Below, one piece after another: positions 9,431-19,790 of a DNA stretch of 64,000 bases. Both the position numbers and the translations under genes were made by a program. This DNA comes from Elysia chlorotica (lineage: Eukaryota > Mollusca > Gastropoda > Plakobranchidae), in contig RQTK01000028.1 in the NCBI GenBank assembly GCA_003991915.1, positions 911,110 to 975,109 of the forward strand, written 5' to 3'. Position 1 is the first letter of the stretch, and each line of letters begins with the position of its first letter. Under the pieces are notes generated by a model, which was given only the letters and a program-made list of their open reading frames with translations, was not told the origin of the DNA and ran no database searches.

Positions 9431-10484
9431 ATTTATATCAAACTGTGCACAACTTGTACATTGTCCTTTTTTTTAAACAGGCAGCCAATGTGAATGGTGA
9501 AGAGAAAAACTAATGTGCTCACATTTTTTTTCAATTTTACCTTTTTTTTTTACCGGCAACTTGCATTTAAAGATATCACACGCGACAGACAGACAGTGGT
9601 AACCGTTCTGTAAACCCCTCCGTGCCACGTGTCAAACAGGCTCAAGTTTGATGATAAAGAGATCAGATCAGAAGGCGGAACCGAGACGAATTGGCTCCAA
9701 TACGACACATGTGGTAACAGATATTGTCAATTATGAGAAGACACTAAGCGACGAGCCCCTTCGTCACTGTTGATGAACAGCTTATACCGTGGAGGGGTAG
9801 AAGTAATTTCCTCCAATATCTTATTTCTAAACCAGATAAATATGGTCTGAAAGTCTTCTGGTCTTGCGATGCAGAGACCAACTGCCCTCTGGTAACAAGA
9901 CCCTATCTTGGGAAAATTGGCGAAACTCCACAAGTCAACTTGGTTAGGAATTTTGCGAGCACACCTAGAGTGATGTGTCTGCGATCCGTTAACCCTCTCA
10001 TACAGACACACTAAGGCATCAGGACATACACCAACACACACACACATACACTAACACGAATACACACACACTAACATGTACACACACACATACATTAATT
10101 TACATATACAACAGCACATACACACTACATCGAGAATTGGAAGATATGCTATAATAGAAAAATGGTGATTTATTTTTTGAATCATTCGTCTTTTATATAA
10201 ATTTTCTTTCTCACGTTTTTCTCTATGTCGTCCATCCAGGTTTGAAATTCAAATGCGCTGTTAAATACTAAAAAAACAAAACAATGTCATAGTCGCGGAA
10301 AAATCATTTCAACACTATTTTACAAATTAATATCTTGCTATGTTTTTTTATACTTCATTCCAATGGCTAGCGAAACAAAAAACAACTCTATGTACAACAC
10401 GAAAACACAAGAACAGCTAAAATCATCACTACACATAGCGTTTATGTTTTTGATTTTTATCTTGTTTTGTTTTATTAAATTAAT
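9431..10484. other. Spacer with CA-rich stretch
   Basis: A (CA)-rich region with ACACTAACA interruptions runs from about 10025 to 10130. The rest shows no gene. The 106-codon minus-strand ORF at 9727-10047 starts in that CA repeat and has no recognisable motif. Confidence 0.5.
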
Positions 10485-10660
10485 GCAACGCTCGTGGTGA
10501 GGGCAGAGCGATGGCGTTAGGATTGCTTATAATACGCTGCAGCTAAGAAAATACTGTACCTGTATCACGACCTAGGGTACCAGATAACCTCGATCACGAC
10601 AGATCAGTCTCTTACTTGCGGCTAATTAATTTATATCACTCAATTGGTGCAGGGGGCAGA
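10485..10660. repeat. tRNA 5' flank repeat
   Basis: Shares 'cagagcgatggcgttaggattgcttataatacgctgcagctaagaaaatactgta' with 12675-12747, and more weakly with 6830-6900. It leads directly into the tRNA gene at 10661, as the related flank does at 7310-7402. Confidence 0.8.
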
Positions 10661-10755
10661 GCCTCGGTAGCGCAGTAGGTAGCGCGTCAGTCTCATAATC
10701 ACAAATCCAATACAGAGCAATCTGAAGGTCGTGAGTTCGATCCTCACCCGGGGCA
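10661..10755 (+). tRNA. tRNA-Met (CAU), elongator, with 22-nt intron
   Basis: Plus-strand gene of 95 nt with exons identical to those at 7403. The anticodon is at 10694-10696 and the 22-nt intron at 10698-10719; it starts ATCACAAA and ends ACAGAGCA. All four arms pair. It is followed by TTT, C and a run of ten T residues (10760-10769) as terminator. Its 5' flank belongs to the duplicated flank family, so upstream promoter context is also shared. Confidence 0.93.
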
Positions 10756-10759
10756 TTTC

Positions 10760-10769
10760 TTTTTTTTTT
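10760..10769 (+). terminator. RNA polymerase III T10 terminator
   Basis: Ten T residues within 15 bases of the end of the tRNA-Met at 10661. Confidence 0.75.
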
Positions 10770-11164
10770 CTTTTCTTTTTTTTTTCTTATTTCATTTATT
10801 TTATGCACTTTTATTAGTTTTAACCACAGTAATTCTACAATATGTACAAAAGTCTAAAATTTCTATGTAAAAATTTTAACTAATTTTAACATGAAGTTCT
10901 TTTTTTCTTTAGCTCCAAGTTCATTGATTTGATAAAAAAAATAAGACAGTTCCTCCCAAAATAACTTTGACAAATGGTTCTCAACAGAGACCTAGCACTG
11001 ATAGACCATCCAGTTAGACTTAGCACAACTACAGATCACTGAACGTGATTAACAACTGATAACAATCGTGGACTCGAGTCGAGGACCTGCTGAGTGGAAG
11101 TAGATCCTTAAAGTTTACCACTTCAGCCAGGTTGTCAACAACTAAATCTCCCCCCCCCCCCACA
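10770..11164. other. Spacer, nothing recognised
   Basis: AT-rich sequence ending in a run of about 11 C residues just before the assembly gap. Confidence 0.5.
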
Positions 11165-11416
11165 NNNNNNNNNNNNNNNNNNNNNNNNNNNNNNNNNNNN
11201 NNNNNNNNNNNNNNNNNNNNNNNNNNNNNNNNNNNNNNNNNNNNNNNNNNNNNNNNNNNNNNNNNNNNNNNNNNNNNNNNNNNNNNNNNNNNNNNNNNNN
11301 NNNNNNNNNNNNNNNNNNNNNNNNNNNNNNNNNNNNNNNNNNNNNNNNNNNNNNNNNNNNNNNNNNNNNNNNNNNNNNNNNNNNNNNNNNNNNNNNNNNN
11401 NNNNNNNNNNNNNNNN
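11165..11416. other. Assembly gap (252 N)
   Basis: Unsequenced. It is entered through a C homopolymer and left through a CT-rich tract, a typical failure point for sequencing and assembly. Confidence 1.
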
Positions 11417-11423
11417 CTGTCTT

Positions 11424-11483
<60 letters not shown>

Positions 11484-11495
11484 TCTCTCTCCCCC
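11417..11495. repeat. (CT)n tract at the gap edge
   Basis: CT dinucleotides with GT interruptions. The long ORFs that cross the gap here are artefacts of N plus repeat. Confidence 0.95.
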
Positions 11496-11799
11496 CTCTC
11501 TCATTTCCACATTTATCCTGGATCTCGTTTCGTGTGTTTCTCTGTCTCTCTTTCTTCTTCTGCACATCTCTCAGTTATCTTTGTCTCCTTCTTGTATTCG
11601 CTCTTTGAAAAATCCTACGTTGGGTGAGTTCCCTGGGAGGGAATAATTTTGGATTGAAGACACAGAGTAGAAAAAGGCAATAAATAAAGAAAATAAATCG
11701 TACAAAAACTCTTCCTATAGTTTTGTTGATAGTAAAATATAATCATTCTTTCCTTTCTTATCAAACGTGATAAATAGAGGTAAGGAAAGGGGAAAGGAA

Positions 11800-11816
11800 G
11801 GGGGGGGGGGGGGGGG
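11800..11816. repeat. G17 homopolymer
   Basis: Seventeen consecutive G residues after GGAAAGGAAG-type purine sequence. Confidence 0.9.
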
Positions 11817-11994
11817 CGCCCCAAAAATAATTGTATCTTTTTATATCCGGGAACTTGCATTTAAAGATATCAAAGCTAGTGACAATAGCGTGTAAACAAT
11901 TTACCTAGAAATGTCCAACAATGTTCATATATAGCTAACTACAGTAAAAAAATATTGAAGGTTCAACAAACTAAAAAAGACGAAAGAAAAAAAA

Positions 11995-12088
11995 TGCCCC
12001 GGGTGAGGATCGAACTCACGACCTTCAGATTGCTCTGTAGTGATTTGTGATTATGAGACTGACGCGCTACCTACTGCGCTACCGAGGC
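11995..12088 (-). tRNA. tRNA-Met (CAU), elongator, with 21-nt intron
   Basis: Minus-strand gene of 94 nt with exons identical to 7403 and 10661. The anticodon complement ATG is at 12053-12055 and the 21-nt intron at 12031-12051. The terminator is eight T residues directly after the discriminator base (plus-strand A8 at 11987-11994). It faces the opposite way to its plus-strand relative at 10661 and is separated from it by the gap. Confidence 0.93.
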
Positions 12089-12130
12089 TCTGATTGCTAC
12101 ATGCAGCGGTATTGTAATATTGACGGAGTT

Positions 12131-12190
<60 letters not shown>
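12131..12190. repeat. (GA)n microsatellite
   Basis: About 28 uninterrupted GA units, then a degenerate purine stretch to about 12225. Confidence 0.95.
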
Positions 12191-12193
<3 letters not shown>

Positions 12194-12229
12194 GATAGAG
12201 ACGGAGAGAGAGTGAGATGAGAAAGCGGG

Positions 12230-12620
12230 CATTTTTATCTCTCTATCTCGTTTTTTTCTTTAGCTTGCTCTCTTTCTCTCTCACACCTACACACCTAAAC
12301 ACTCTCTATCTCTCCCTTTCCTTTCTTCCTCCGCCTCTTCTTCTCTTTCTCTCGTTTCCACATTTACTCCTGATCTCGTTTTTACCTGTCTCTTAGCTCT
12401 TGCTTTCTTTCATTCCTCTCTCTCAGCTCCTTCACTTTATTCCTCTGTCTGTCTCTTTCTCATTTCTCTCTCTTTGTCTCATCTTTTTTCTCCCCTCCCC
12501 TCCCATTCTCTTCTCTGTCCTGGTTTCGTCCCTCTTTTTGTCGCTCTCTTCTCTCTGTCTCTGTCCCTGTCTTTGTCTCATTCTTTCTCTTCTTTTCTCT
12601 CATTTTTGTTTTTGTCAACT
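12230..12620. repeat. Pyrimidine-rich low-complexity stretch
   Basis: Nearly 400 bp of CTCT/TTCT/CCTC sequence on the plus strand next to a GA tract. The opposing purine and pyrimidine tracts could fold back on each other. It encodes only Leu/Ser/Phe-rich nonsense. Confidence 0.8.
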
Positions 12621-12664
12621 AAGATAAACATTTAAAGTTTCTTTCATTTTGTCATGATTTTCAA

Positions 12665-12801
12665 TGATAGTCCAATGCTCGTAGTGGGGACAGAGCGATG
12701 ACGTTAGGATTGCTTCTAATGCGCTGCAGCTAAGAAAATACTGTACGTGTGTTAACTTGCGGCTAATTAATTTATATCACTCAATAGGTGCATGTGGCAG
12801 A
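12665..12801. repeat. tRNA 5' flank repeat, copy
   Basis: Copy of 10485-10660 with a roughly 40-bp deletion. It leads into a broken tRNA. Confidence 0.8.
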
Positions 12802-12844
12802 GCCTTGGTAGCGCGTCAGTCTCATAATCACAAAACCAGTACAA
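12802..12844 (+). pseudogene. tRNA-Met with deleted D arm and missing 3' half
   Basis: The acceptor 5' strand reads GCCTTGG. The 12 bases GCGCAGTAGGTA of the D arm are deleted, leaving one GCGC. The anticodon CAU and the start of the intron are present, and the sequence then departs. Deletion between the two GCGC repeats of the D stem explains the loss. Confidence 0.85.
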
Positions 12845-12905
12845 TGTTTTACTTTAGCGCTTCCTTGCTATGGGATCAGCAATCACTTGATGCGCCATTA
12901 TTGAG

Positions 12906-12975
12906 AATGAGTTTGTTTATTGTCCAAATATAGCAACAGACCCATCGCCATATTTGGACAATAAACAAACTCATT
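12906..12975. repeat. Perfect inverted repeat, 26-bp arms, 18-nt loop
   Basis: The left arm 12906-12931 starts AATGAGTTTGTT and ends CCAAATAT. The right arm 12950-12975 is its exact reverse complement. The 18-nt loop is AGCAACAGACCCATCGCC. No mismatch occurs in 26 pairs. I do not recognise a family. It could be a fold-back element, a short MITE-like structure or a hairpin RNA source. Confidence 0.95.
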
Positions 12976-13309
12976 TCAATTTCCTTTCAGTGAAAAGAAG
13001 TTGTCCCTTCTTATCTTGTAGTATTTCAATTAGAGGGAAACCATGGATCTCAAAATATGGACGGACCTGTTCCCGGCACAGCACTTTTCGCGATAACAGT
13101 GTGTGGACGCACCTTGAGCCATAAGACCCTCACTTGTCTGATGGCTGACTTACGGTAGAGTAATAAAAATGTCCCCAAAGAACTATGCCATTTTTGAGGC
13201 AAAATAATGCCAAATTATGCCAAAAAAGGAAAATTAAGGTTCACCGCGAGCGCAGAGCTGAGAGTGAGGGTCTTATCTCCACTGGCGGGAGCTTCCTGTC
13301 TGTATGGTC

Positions 13310-13373
13310 GACGTTCTATAGAACATCACTGAAGGAAATTGGATTTAAAGAAATACAAGCTAGTGTAAAAAAA
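13310..13373 (+). mobile_element. LINE-associated fragment X
   Basis: The segment TTCTATAGAACATCACTGAA...GCTAGTGTAAAAAAAC is found again at 14438-14500. In the frame used by the ORF it encodes YRTSLKEIGFKEIQASVKK. Here it lies just upstream of the recognisable LINE C-terminus, so it may be part of the same element. Confidence 0.5.
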
Positions 13374-13386
13374 CAGGCAGGATGGG

Positions 13387-13683
13387 GTGTACTGCCTAAG
13401 CAGACGAGGCCAAACCACCATTTTTAGGCTCAGGACTGGACATAACCGACTAAAACACCACATCCACAAGATATTTAAAGTCGGCGAAACAGATCTCTGC
13501 TTGTGTGGACAGGCAGCAGAAACAGCCCAACATGTGCTACAGGATTGCAGGATATACAGCAATGTTAGACAGTCCATCTGGAGGGAGAGAATAGACATGC
13601 ACACGAAGCTATACGGGCCCCTTCCTGAGCTAGAGAAAACGGTAGCCTTCATTGCCCAGGCTGGGATCAAAAGAAGTGTTTAA
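13387..13683 (+). pseudogene. Non-LTR retrotransposon ORF2 C-terminus (after RNase H / RT)
   Basis: The 98-codon reading frame contains LSRRGQTTIFRLRTGHNRL, then a Cys/His cluster (CLCGQAAETAQH, then C) and IYSNVRQSIW. Those three features are characteristic of the C-terminal tail of mobile-element reverse transcriptases that are abundant in molluscs; this is from family knowledge. The catalytic RT part is absent upstream, so it is a dead 5'-truncated copy. The frame ends with a natural TAA at 13681-13683 and an A-rich stretch follows at 13730-13747. Confidence 0.75.
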
Positions 13684-14230
13684 GAGTTTAACAATATCAC
13701 AGATATCAAAGTTCAAGTTTAAGGTAAAATAAACATTAAAAAAAAAGATAAGTTTACCACACAAATATAAATTAGTTGTGACATTATATATTTGTCCTAT
13801 TGCGATCCATCATCAAATCGGTAAGGAGATAAACACTAAACTAATCAAGTTCGAATTATTTGTTTTGTTGGTTAAAAAAAATTATTATACAAAAAAGACA
13901 GATGTAGACTCTAAATTAACTCTTCAATAGTAGTACCTATGTAAATGTCTTAAATTAAATTAAAAATCACATGTCTTACAACATTGCTACACGGAATGCA
14001 ATAAATTGTTATGTCACTCTCTCTATTCTAATCAAATTTCCCAAAAACAATTTGCTGTCTGAGTCAATTCACTTGCAGTTTTTTTAACCCATCTTTTTGA
14101 AATGATTGTGCCAGTGCCACAAAACTGCCAACCCACAGCAGGCAAAATTTTGGAATATAAAAAAAAAAGCAAGAAATCATTTTCTATTATTAAGGGCCCC
14201 ATACCTTGAAGCAAATATTTGATCAGCATG

Positions 14231-14318
14231 CAGGAGAGAGAATAGACATGCACACGAAGCTATACGGGCCCCTTCCTGAGCTAGAGAAAACGGTAGCCTT
14301 CATTGCCCAGGCTGGGAT
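14231..14318 (+). mobile_element. Second copy of LINE C-terminal piece Y
   Basis: Almost identical to 13578-13669 (the block around GACATGCACACGAAGCTATA and CCTTCATTGCCCAGGCTGGG). The sequence on both sides differs from the first copy. Confidence 0.85.
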
Positions 14319-14437
14319 CAGAGTTTGAAGAGAGTGTTGGAGAACGAGAAGAAGAAGAAGAAGAAGGAAGAATAGAAGAAGGGAAGATTTTTTTCAAAAG
14401 TTCATTGTATTTCTCGATAATGCAACTGTCTAATCTA

Positions 14438-14500
14438 GTCTATAGAACATCACTGAAGGAAATTGGATTTAAAGAAATACAAGCTAGTGTAAAAAAACTA
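14438..14500 (+). mobile_element. Second copy of fragment X, in shuffled order
   Basis: Essentially identical to 13312-13373. Piece Y precedes piece X here, whereas X precedes Y at the first locus, so the pair is rearranged. Confidence 0.85.
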
Positions 14501-14709
14501 GACACAATTTGATCTAGAAATACAATAACTCATGCATCATTTCATATTATGGCGATCACATACCGCTGATAAGAGAACGAAGTGAAGGATCTTTTGGGGT
14601 GTTCAATGGCGGCTGATAGAACCGCCATTCAAAAAAGTTGGAAAGAAAATAAAAATAATAATGGTAGAAAGATTAGTCAGCGCAGTGACTGGTATTTAGA
14701 GGCTTGTGT

Positions 14710-14965
14710 GTTTGTTTGTTTCTTAGCGTCCAACGTTATTAATATAATCTATATTGTAAACCTATCTCAAGACTATTGTCTGAAACTTTATATGCTGCGA
14801 AACAGAGATAGCAATACCATGACCCCTGACTCAGCCTGTAACATTATGTTGAGACCGACTTAGCCAGTAGGTTATTGAATAAATAAATGTTCGGCCGATC
14901 ATGTGTTTCGAGCCAGAGGCATCCGATTGGGAAACCAACGCTCTGCCACTTGAGTCAATTCACCT
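14710..14965 (-). mobile_element. tRNA-derived SINE, nearly full length
   Basis: On the minus strand there is a tRNA-like head (AAGTGGCAGAGCGTTGGTTTCCCAATCGG, B-box-like GGCTCGAAACAC) followed by the body landmarks AAGTCGGTCTCAACATAATG, TACAGGCTGAGTCAGG and the tail region TTGGACGC. The body is diverged, indicating an older insertion than 36447-36637. Confidence 0.75.
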
Positions 14966-16138
14966 CATCCCGTCCCCCACTCCAACCCCGCCCCCTCCCT
15001 CTGGTGTTTAGAGGTAGATAAATTTCTAGTAACAATGCAGTAGGTAAGTCTTCAAATGTTTGCCAAGGGATGCAACTGTGTGAAAAAAAGAATAGTGGTG
15101 AGGATTGACAGAGTTAGTGGAACTTTCTAAAACATTGTTATAGTTCGATGTACGGTATGGTGAAAATCTAGTGAAGATAATATCTAAATGTAACAAAATG
15201 CAACAGTTTAGCTATCTCTAAACGTTGTGTCAGTACATGTAATATGCTTTGAGCATGGACTGAGTAAATCTTAGAAAGTGTTTACTTTTATGCAACAATT
15301 GATTTTTAAAAATACTGTTTCACCTTACGCGTCGGAGAGAACATGTTTTTTTTTTCATATTGGCGAGACAACATAAATTATTTATTTTTGTCTAATTTTA
15401 AAAGCTGAAGGGCATTAATGCAAAATTCTTTTGGAAGACATAACTTTTTATTAAAGATTTACAAAAAATGTTTGATAAGCACACAACAATTAATTTGCGG
15501 AAAAATGCTCTGATATAACAAAGTAGGATATTATACCTCTATAGCTGTAGAGAAAAACACGAATGGGAGCAACGATCTATCTAAAGTAGACACTAAATCC
15601 AATTACTTGGTCAGCTCTTAACAATCTGATAATTTGGTGCTATCTGTCGGTTTTCTGTCTCCTGAAAACAACACGTAAATACTGTACCTCATCTAAAAAA
15701 ACAAATCAACAACAAAATGAAATAAGAAACAAACAAAAAACATCCTTTTCAATGTATTACTTTATCTTTTGTAGTTTTTCCTAATGGCTTTTATTTTGTT
15801 TTGTTTTGTTTGGTTTGTTTGATATTTGTTGTTGTTTAAACAGGCTTATGTCACATTGAATTTATATTGCATGTAATATGTTTATGGACCTTCACTTTCC
15901 GTTTCAGTAGTTATCATATCCCATCTCTGATAACGTTCTGCTACCACAGTAGATATTTATGTTGCATTGTTGACACGTTGCTTTGCCATAGAACAAAGTC
16001 TCATCACAACAGCAAATCAGTTTAAAAATTTTAAATTTTAAGACTGTAGGCTTCAATTCTTTGCTAAACTTTAAGACTTGATCATATATCCTTCCCATTT
16101 CTTTATATCCCAAACTGCAGTGTATAATTGTATGCAAC
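14966..16138. other. AT-rich spacer, nothing recognised
   Basis: No exon, repeat family or RNA gene stands out in this 1.2 kb. Homopolymers of A and T are frequent. Confidence 0.5.
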
Positions 16139-16164
16139 CCCCCCCCCCCCACACACACACACAC
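16139..16164. repeat. C-run plus (AC)n
   Basis: About 12 C residues followed by eight AC units. Confidence 0.9.
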
Positions 16165-17972
16165 AACTCGATCAAATCTAAAAGTATGAAAGACAACAAA
16201 AAAGACAAAAAAAAACAAGCGACAAAATAAATTTTAAGAAGTAACTTCGATACATTGTGCTTATAATAAATCATTTTTCTGTTGCAGTCCTACATCATCT
16301 TCTCCTTTCGTTATTCTCCTGTCCTCTACCACACCACCTTCCAATAAAAAGCAACAAAAAACAACCTTATCTCCTGTTTAAAAAATTTCCTTCTTTTCCG
16401 TCCATGCCTTCAACACTGCCACATACGGGCACACAAAGGCCCTACCCTGACTCTCTCTCGAATCTCTCCCTCCCTGTCCACGTAGAGTCGCGCGGATTTA
16501 GCATCCAGACAGACAGGCACTCACAGACAGGAGGCGCCGGTTGGCCAGGACATATCGATCTTATGCTCTCTCTCTGGTCTTCCAACGCCATTTTCTTTTT
16601 TGCCTCTGGTGTTTTTATTTTGGCGCAAAACAGTCCAATCGGGCAATCACTCGCCGGCCGGCTTGCAGAGATCGCGACCTGTGGTAGATCTAGAATCTAA
16701 GCACCTTATCACATCATCTCACATCATCACATTGTGTGCTCTCTGCGGGATACTCAAATGTCCTTTTTTTACACGGCTTTACGTGTGTATAATTCTACAT
16801 TTTTAGTAAACAAACATTATATGCAATGAATTGAGACAAGTGGATTGCTTTCACCACAGAAATAAAGATAACAACCAAAGCTGCGAGATCTGGCGACATC
16901 GCTGACAAGCCTTAAGTCAAGTAAGTCAATTAAAACAGAGTGATTTCTTTGTTTCTATTTTATTTCATTTTTATATTATTTTATTCAACTGGTTCAGCGA
17001 ATCGTTGCTAGCAGTTTGCGAAATGAAGGCTAGAAAACGTTATTACAATGATTCAAGGCTTGCAGACTGAGTGCCGGAGTTTTTTCGCCTCTCATAGGGA
17101 TATCATTCTTTCTCCATCAAGATAGGGTGTTTGTGATGACAATGACACATTATCTGAGCTGAGGATGCATGTTATAAAAACAAATTAGCTCTGAAATAAT
17201 AAAAGTTAAAACAAAAACTTCTTTGCATCTCAATGTCAACGATTATGTTGCACGTTATAAGCTTTAAAACAATATAAAAGAAAAATTAATTTGTATCACA
17301 ATGGATAAGTTAACTAAGAACAAAAAGCATGATTTATTTTGTATTACATTGAATATAATAATATTAACCAACAACTTTAATATACGTATTCTGAAAGTTG
17401 GATTTTTTTAAACTTAGGCTATTATTAAGTTGTTCTAGAATAAAATGCTGACATGGTATCCGATGAAAATGATGAAATAAACATGAGGTGCTTCGTGGAG
17501 CAAAAAACACTTGTCAATGTTATATCAGTTATAGAAAAAGTCCTCGCACAGCGCGAATTGTGAATATTTATAGACTGGGGAATGTCCGGTGTAATAACGT
17601 CACCTACAATGTGTTCAATTTAGTCATGCATATTGAATGATGATAGAAACGGAAACGATGTTTGAAATATAGTGGAACGAGATATAAAGAAGATGCTTTG
17701 GAGGTTAGAATCAATGAGGCGCCGCAAATCTCAGTCAGTGGGTGGTGCTTAAAGATGTCGAGCGGTGGGTCCGACATTTATATCCCAGTTTGTGTCTTCG
17801 TTTCCGATACATGTACAGGACTTTTAAGGAACATAATTATAACTAATGAAAGAGTACATAACTTATAGCCAATACTGCGTTAGGTGTACATCATACAAAT
17901 AGAACTGACTAATTAGACGCTTTAAAAAGCCTGGAACATAGGACAGATAGAGAGAGACAGAGAGAGAGATCT
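16165..17972. other. Unannotated spacer
   Basis: A slightly GC-richer island at about 16470-16700 carries the 3' part of a 147-codon ORF (16257-16700). It has no recognisable domain, and the N-terminal half is low-complexity pyrimidine sequence, so I do not call it a gene. The rest is AT-rich. Confidence 0.45.
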
Positions 17973-18535
17973 AAGTTGATGACGCTGAAAGTTTAAGGCA
18001 CCAACAAACTTAATCATTCAAGATGAAGAAATGTTGCAAGGTCCTTTTTGGCGTTAGTCAGGGGTCAAGGCAAATTACCCCACCGTACTAAAAGACTTAA
18101 AGCTGGGGTCGAAAACGAGGAATTCGAATAACCAAAGTCTGCAGCACCAACCATAATGATAGGATCAAATAACTAAACTTATGCTAATTGTGCATCTTGT
18201 TTCCTGCCAAACTTTCGAGGATTTGTAAAGTTCAACTTTTACCTTACCAAAACAATTTTGAAAATAGGATAACCGAATTATTCAGTATAGGTTCACATAT
18301 TGATTTTGATAGTGTGAATGAAGCACGTTAAGACGCCCTCACATTCATTAAACTTTCAGTCTGACAAATAAAAGTGAATTGGACTATGGTTAAAAATTTT
18401 CGCATTCTTTCGTTGACATTGTTAATCAATGTTACTTCAGTCCAATTGGGCAAGTGGCATCTCCTTTGCATAATTACCATTGAACGTTCAAGTTAATCGA
18501 AAAAACGTAAGGTAATAAAGTCCAACATTGTCGAG
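17973..18535 (+). repeat. Dispersed repeat, copy 2
   Basis: Matches 8583-9292 in reverse complement, block by block, starting with GATGACGCTGAAAGTTTAAG and ending near GTTCAAGTTAATCGAAAAAACG. The lengths between blocks differ by small indels. No open reading frame spans it. Confidence 0.7.
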
Positions 18536-19710
18536 GCTAGTAAAACAATTTGATTTTCCGTATCTCTGAATTGCTTATTTTACTATTATTATGGATTGAG
18601 GACGAGACTGTTTCAATCCTAATTTAAAGTGAAAACGCGAAGAAAATGTAAATGCCAAAATTTTTTATCGGGAATATACAAACTATACCAACATTGTCTG
18701 TAAAATAGAATTGATTATTTTTTCATGGTAAATTAAAGTTAGGTGGAAAAAAATTCTTTTCAGAGCCTGGGTTTATTAAATCAGATAAAAATGTATGGGT
18801 CGCGTATTATGAAAACAAAACGGAGATTAATTTTCAATTATGTTTATTGTCTTTATTCGATTCATACTCCGCCGCTATGATTGTGTCTCCCTCTCCCTCT
18901 ATTTTCTATTTATCTCTTTCGCATTCCATTTTGATCTTATTCACAACTTGAAACTGAATTTAACTCTTGCAAAATCGAATTTACATTTAACTCATTTCCC
19001 ACCGGCACACCCACCTAGGCTACCATAACACGCTTGCTAATTTCTACATGCTACTAGTAAAACAGCTATAACTTTTAAGATCACTTACACATCCTTTTGT
19101 AACTTTACATGATTGCTATGAAGAAAAAAAACTGGATGTTTGGAAATATGGATTTTGAACTTACAATTATGCAACATTGCAGATTTTTAACCATTGTAAT
19201 TGATATATTATTGGCGTTTGAAATCGCTGTCCAATGCAAACGGATCTTACAAAAAACCGGATGGAAACATTCTAAAATTAATTCAGAAACATCTTGGCAC
19301 AACTTTTGTGAAAATAAGGTTTGAATGCAAATTCGTAGGCCGATATAATTCAGTTAACAAAATGTTTTTATCATATTTTGTGCATTTTTCGTGCTGCTGT
19401 GTTTTCCCAGCCGGCTGGAATGTATTGAAAAATCGATGAATTCTATCACGCAAGTCTTTGGCTGTTCCGTTTAGGAGCTTATAGTGAAGAATCTGAGACA
19501 GAATCAATACCCCAGGGATTTCCCACTCCTTTCGTCGCATTATTTAAAAGGCAGAAAAGAATGGTCATGATGAGATACAGTGTACCGCCAATAGTATTAT
19601 TGAATTATGTATAATTCACAGGGGAGGGTGGAAACTAAAATTTTTATGTACAACACATTGTATTGTTAGATATGAGTATCCGGATTTAGTTGAGGGGGGC
19701 GGGAGATATT

Positions 19711-19714
<4 letters not shown>
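18536..19714. other. AT-rich spacer, nothing recognised
   Basis: Overlapping short ORFs on both strands around 19105-19540 have no motif. No splice-bounded exon is convincing. Confidence 0.45.
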
Positions 19715-19772
<58 letters not shown>

Positions 19773-19790
19773 GAGTGAGAGATAGAGAGA
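19715..19790. repeat. (GA)n microsatellite
   Basis: About 35 GA units with two interruptions. Confidence 0.95.

Noticed and set aside
2521-12088. The tRNA-Met copies as a tRNA-derived SINE family
   Set aside because: Complete copies end at the discriminator base and a T-run with no common body or tail. Their flanks are shared over hundreds of bases on the 5' side, which SINE retroposition would not produce.
16257-16700. 147-codon ORF
   Set aside because: No recognisable domain, a pyrimidine-repeat N-terminal half, and no splice or promoter support.
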